From positions 1 through 13,484 of the forward strand of contig JANXWQ010000364.1 of NCBI GenBank assembly GCA_025351065.1: a stretch of 13,484 nucleotides of DNA, written 5' to 3'. A program made the position numbers and the translations under genes. The DNA is from Chthoniobacter sp. GTDB taxonomy: Bacteria; Verrucomicrobiota; Verrucomicrobiia; Chthoniobacterales; Chthoniobacteraceae. Positions 11,858 through 13,484 of the stretch are shown one piece after another. The notes beneath the pieces are model-generated. The model searched no databases. It saw only the letters and a program-made list of their open reading frames with translations, and was not told the DNA's origin. Each line of letters starts with the position of its first letter. Positions within the stretch are counted from its first letter, which is position 1.

Positions 11858-13279
11858 ATGTGGGCCGCCCTTTTCTTTGCGCTTTTCGCCGTCACGGCGG
11901 GTTCGTTTGTCTCGGTGTTCCGGCGCCAGCGGGCCATGATCGTGGCGCTGCGGCGGGCGCGGGAAAAAATCCAGCTCGAAGAAACGCGGGTCTTTGACTT
12001 TCTCCACGGCCTCGGCGCGGCGCTCTCGGACACGAGCAAGCCGTCGGATTTGCATGTGCTCATCGTCGAAGGCGCGCTGCGCATCCTCGGCGCGCACGGC
12101 GGCGCGCTGTATCTCACCGGGGCGGCGGGCGAGGCGCTGCGCCCGGCCTTTGCCACGCGCAACTGCCCGCCGTTTTACGAGGTGCCGCCGGCGGTCCTGC
12201 TGGAGCCGGGCTTTGCCTGGCCGAGCCATGTGCGCCTCCACGCCGTGGGCTCCGGCGAAGGCACGCTCGGCGCGGTCTGGCGCGACGGCGAGCCGCTGCT
12301 CCTGCGCGGCGAAGACAGCCGCCTCGCGCCGCTGCGCGCGGCGGCGTTGCAGGTCACGAGCGCCATGCTTTGCCCGCTCCATTACGGCGAGCAGAACCTC
12401 GGCGTCCTCGCCATCGCGCGTGGCCCGGAGAGCGAGCCGTTTCAGTCCGCGGAGTTCCAGATTTTCAAAGCCATCGCCGAGCAGTCGGCGTTCGCGCTCT
12501 ACAACGCGATCATCTTTTCCGAGGCCGCGGAAAAGCGCCGCCTCGACCAGGATCTCGCCGTGGCCCACGAGATCCAGCGCATCCTTTTGCCCGCCAATGC
12601 GCCGGACATCGACGGCTTCCAAATCGCCGGTATCAACATCCCGGCCAAGCAGGTCAGCGGCGACTACTACGACTACATCCCCGTGGACGAAAACCACTGC
12701 GGCGTGGCCATCGCCGACGTGTCGGGCAAAGGCGTGCCCGCCTCGCTCATCATGGCCATGTGCCGCAGCGTACTGCGCTCCCGCGCCGAGGCGCAGCTCT
12801 CACCAGCCAGCGCGCTGCGCGTGGTCAACGCACAGCTTTTTCCCGACATTAAAGAGGACATGTTCATCAGCATGGCCTACGCGATCCTCGAGCGCGGCAG
12901 CCCGGTCGTGACACTCAGCCGCGCAGGCCACGACGCGCCGCTGCTCTACACCGCGCGCGACCGCAGCGTGTCGAAAATCTACCCGCCGGGCATGGCTCTG
13001 GGCATTGACAGCGGGGGCGTGTTCAATAGGATCACGTCCGATTTTTCCCTGACGCTGGAGCCCGATGACTGCCTGGTCCTTTACACCGACGGCGTGACCG
13101 AAGCGCTCGACGCGGCGGGGGACGAATTTGGGATGCCGAACGTGATCAAAGCGATCCAGGCGAGCGCCGCCGACGGTGCCGCCGGGATCATTACGCGACT
13201 GACGGACGACCTCCGCGCGTTCGTCGGCAGCCAGCCGCAGCACGACGACATCACCCTCATCGTCATCCGCAAAAAGTAA
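11858..13279 (+). CDS. GAF-domain SpoIIE/RsbU-type PP2C phosphatase
   Basis: The 473-residue protein has an N-terminal membrane segment (about residues 2-20), a basic coiled stretch (22-45), a GAF-like sensor domain (about 45-215) and a SpoIIE-type PP2C domain (about 240-472). A helical linker with AVAHEIQRILLPANAPDIDG (235-254) is the typical lead-in of RsbU-like phosphatases. Metal-binding aspartates are visible: D269 (VSGDYYDY), D287 (IADVSGKGVPASL), D411 (LYTDGVTEALD) and D463/D464 (QHDDITLIVI). The likely job is to dephosphorylate the STAS antagonist encoded just upstream, in response to a signal sensed by the GAF domain. A single membrane helix suggests membrane attachment. It starts 7 nt after the STAS gene and ends 7 nt before grpE. 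The GAF ligand is unknown. Start ATG 11858 has only a weak GGTAGG upstream. Confidence 0.95.
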   Translation: MWAALFFALFAVTAGSFVSVFRRQRAMIVALRRAREKIQLEETRVFDFLHGLGAALSDTSKPSDLHVLIVEGALRILGAHGGALYLTGAAGEALRPAFATRNCPPFYEVPPAVLLEPGFAWPSHVRLHAVGSGEGTLGAVWRDGEPLLLRGEDSRLAPLRAAALQVTSAMLCPLHYGEQNLGVLAIARGPESEPFQSAEFQIFKAIAEQSAFALYNAIIFSEAAEKRRLDQDLAVAHEIQRILLPANAPDIDGFQIAGINIPAKQVSGDYYDYIPVDENHCGVAIADVSGKGVPASLIMAMCRSVLRSRAEAQLSPASALRVVNAQLFPDIKEDMFISMAYAILERGSPVVTLSRAGHDAPLLYTARDRSVSKIYPPGMALGIDSGGVFNRITSDFSLTLEPDDCLVLYTDGVTEALDAAGDEFGMPNVIKAIQASAADGAAGIITRLTDDLRAFVGSQPQHDDITLIVIRKK

Positions 13280-13286
13280 CTTTTCC

Positions 13287-13484
13287 ATGAGCCAAGACCC
13301 CACCGACACCACACCCGCCACCACCGAAGAAGAAGCGCCCGAGCCCAAACCCGAGGTCACCGAGGACTCGCTCGTCGCGCAGATGCAGGGCGATCTCCAG
13401 CGCTTCCGCGACCTCGCGCTGCGCAGCCAGGCGGACTTTGAAAATTTCCGCAAACGCGCCGCGCGCGAAAAGGAGGACGCCGTG
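13287..13484 (+). CDS. grpE: Nucleotide exchange factor GrpE (partial, 3' end outside window)
   Basis: The first 66 residues are visible and the frame runs off the right edge. An acidic, Pro/Thr-rich disordered N-terminus (about 1-28, TTEEEAPEPKPEVTEDS) is followed by the start of the GrpE coiled-coil dimer helix, with the family signature ADFENFRKRAAREKED at about 49-64. GrpE releases ADP from DnaK so that the chaperone can bind new ATP and let go of its substrate. The start is ATG 13287, only 7 nt after the phosphatase stop, with no Shine-Dalgarno, so it is probably co-transcribed with the STAS-SpoIIE pair. No CIRCE-like inverted repeat is present in the 7-nt gap. dnaJ or dnaK may follow beyond the window. 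Confidence 0.95.
   Translation, partial: MSQDPTDTTPATTEEEAPEPKPEVTEDSLVAQMQGDLQRFRDLALRSQADFENFRKRAAREKEDAV

Overview
The window is GC-rich, dense bacterial chromosome with 12 genes, two of them cut by the window ends. The organism is most likely a member of Verrucomicrobiota or a related PVC lineage. The main reason is the large secreted double-CxxCH protein with PSCyt1/PSD3/PSD5/PSD4/PSCyt3/PSD2 (DUF1587-1592 type) domains, typical of Verrucomicrobia and Planctomycetes. The near absence of Shine-Dalgarno sequences fits. The phylum is inferred, not shown by a marker gene.

Layout. 1-360 (-): start of a SAM-dependent methyltransferase, cut by the left edge. 361-648: divergent intergenic region with a CGCAGAG-type repeat, an imperfect hairpin and a promoter-like TTGACA. 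649-1221 (+): excisionase-type HTH fused to a response-regulator receiver. 1371-2000 (+): PD-(D/E)XK-like nuclease of unlike composition with the only strong Shine-Dalgarno. 2013-3752 (-): gatC-gatA. 3753-3884: hairpins. 3885-8077 (-): one long cytochrome-c-like gene, broken by a -1 frameshift near 5615-5621. 8215-9603 (+): membrane-anchored rhodanese, then a fatty acid hydroxylase/sterol desaturase-like membrane enzyme. 9618-10622 (-): metallo-beta-lactamase/beta-CASP exonuclease like the DNA-ligase-associated family. 10742-11251 (+): secreted protein of unknown function. 11356-13484 (+): STAS anti-sigma antagonist, GAF-SpoIIE phosphatase and start of grpE, spaced by 7 nt each.

How they fit together. 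gatC and gatA encode two of the three subunits of the tRNA amidotransferase; gatB is not here. The last three genes look like one transcript joining a partner-switching stress module (SpoIIE phosphatase and its STAS substrate) to a chaperone co-factor, which suggests stress-response control. The rhodanese and hydroxylase genes are probably co-transcribed, with no clear shared pathway. The rest look like separate transcription units.

No tRNA, rRNA, CRISPR array, transposase or phage gene was seen. No complete undescribed system stands out. The best leads are the frameshift site with an in-frame A AAC CCA heptamer, the STAS-SpoIIE-grpE linkage, the foreign-looking nuclease, and the short repeats, one of them inside a coding region.
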